Below are positions 18,493-18,645 of a DNA stretch of 18,645 nt, in pieces (positions within the stretch are counted from its first letter, which is position 1; each line of letters begins with the position of its first letter). The translations under genes and the position numbers were made by a program. The notes under the pieces were generated by a model that was not told the DNA's origin, did not search any database, and worked only from the letters and a program-made list of their open reading frames with translations. Source of the DNA: Candidatus Pelagibacter sp. (GTDB lineage: Bacteria > Pseudomonadota > Alphaproteobacteria > Pelagibacterales > Pelagibacteraceae); contig JAOIXS010000017.1 of NCBI GenBank assembly GCA_028225715.1, positions 1 to 18,645 of the forward strand, in the 5' to 3' direction.

Positions 18493-18645
18493 TTATCACA
18501 GGAGCTGCAACAAGAATGGGTGCTGCTATTGCAAAGAAACTCTCAGGTCCAGGAGTTGAAATGATTATTCATTACAATAGATCTAAATCTGAAGCTGAAA
18601 AATTACAAAAAGAATTATCAAAAAATAAAACAAAAGTTTATTTAG
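18474..18645 (+). CDS. Pteridine-reductase-like short-chain dehydrogenase, 5' part (runs off the right edge)
   Basis: From the ATG at 18474, 57 codons are open to the window end. The N-terminus [19 protein letters not shown] contains TGAATRMG, matching the TGxxxRxG nucleotide motif of pteridine reductases (PTR1/FolM) rather than the common SDR TGxxxGx[16 protein letters not shown] follows, with the Ser/Arg region that favours NADPH. PTR1/FolM enzymes reduce dihydrobiopterin/dihydrofolate-type pterins. AAGGT lies ten bases upstream of the ATG, inside the uvrB end, so it is co-transcribed and coupled with uvrB. Only the N-terminal quarter is visible, so the catalytic residues cannot be checked. 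Confidence 0.75.
   Translation, partial: MEANKIIITGAATRMGAAIAKKLSGPGVEMIIHYNRSKSEAEKLQKELSKNKTKVYL

Overview
The window looks like a stretch of a streamlined, AT-rich alphaproteobacterial chromosome, most likely SAR11 (Pelagibacter-like). This is inferred from very low GC, spacers of 0-150 bp, many 1-23 bp gene overlaps, the dnaG/yqeY/carA/carB neighbourhood typical of alphaproteobacteria, an ELM1-family protein and an Atm1-type exporter. No rRNA, tRNA, CRISPR array, insertion sequence or prophage gene is visible.

Layout. 1-806 (minus): yqeY followed by the 5' part of dnaG, joined by a TAATG stop/start. 935-5779 (plus): carA, carB and a small MOSC-domain gene, packed as one operon for carbamoyl phosphate synthesis. 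5776-6831 (minus): a D-Ala-D-Ala-ligase-like ATP-grasp enzyme, tail to tail with the MOSC gene. 7009-8611 (minus): an ELM1-family gene overlapping a putative 2-oxoglutarate/Fe(II) oxygenase, with a candidate terminator downstream. 8633-10252 (plus): trxB and an atypical short-chain reductase, abutting. 10299-12123: a small redox-type module, with an HxlR regulator and an 89-aa protein on the minus strand divergent from an NAD(P)-dependent reductase on the plus strand. 12109-13220 (minus): a YtoQ-family gene and an atypical SDR. 13324-15093 (plus): an Atm1-type ABC exporter. 15086-16285 (minus): aspartate aminotransferase. 16321-18492 (plus): uvrB, overlapping the start of a pteridine-reductase-like SDR that runs off the end.

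Most of the window is ordinary housekeeping DNA. The clearest unexplained structure is a 50-bp direct repeat (47/50 identical, 31 bp perfect) at 10250-10299 and 11075-11124. The right copy is the leader, ribosome site and first eight codons of the reductase gene at 11101. The left copy is the same stretch stranded just after the upstream SDR gene and cut off by a stop codon. The 825-bp unit between them carries hxlR, the 89-aa gene and their shared promoter region. The block therefore looks like a recent insertion or rearrangement between two genes that may once have been adjacent, and it could be lost again by recombination between the repeats.

Other points worth a look: a DnaG zinc-binding domain that keeps only one of four metal ligands; 11-bp-phased repeats and an inverted repeat as candidate HxlR operators; a probably leaderless trxB; an SDR with Phe in place of the catalytic Tyr; and a TGxxxRxG pteridine-reductase signature in the SDR after uvrB. 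I did not find a convincing multi-gene defence or other wholly new system.
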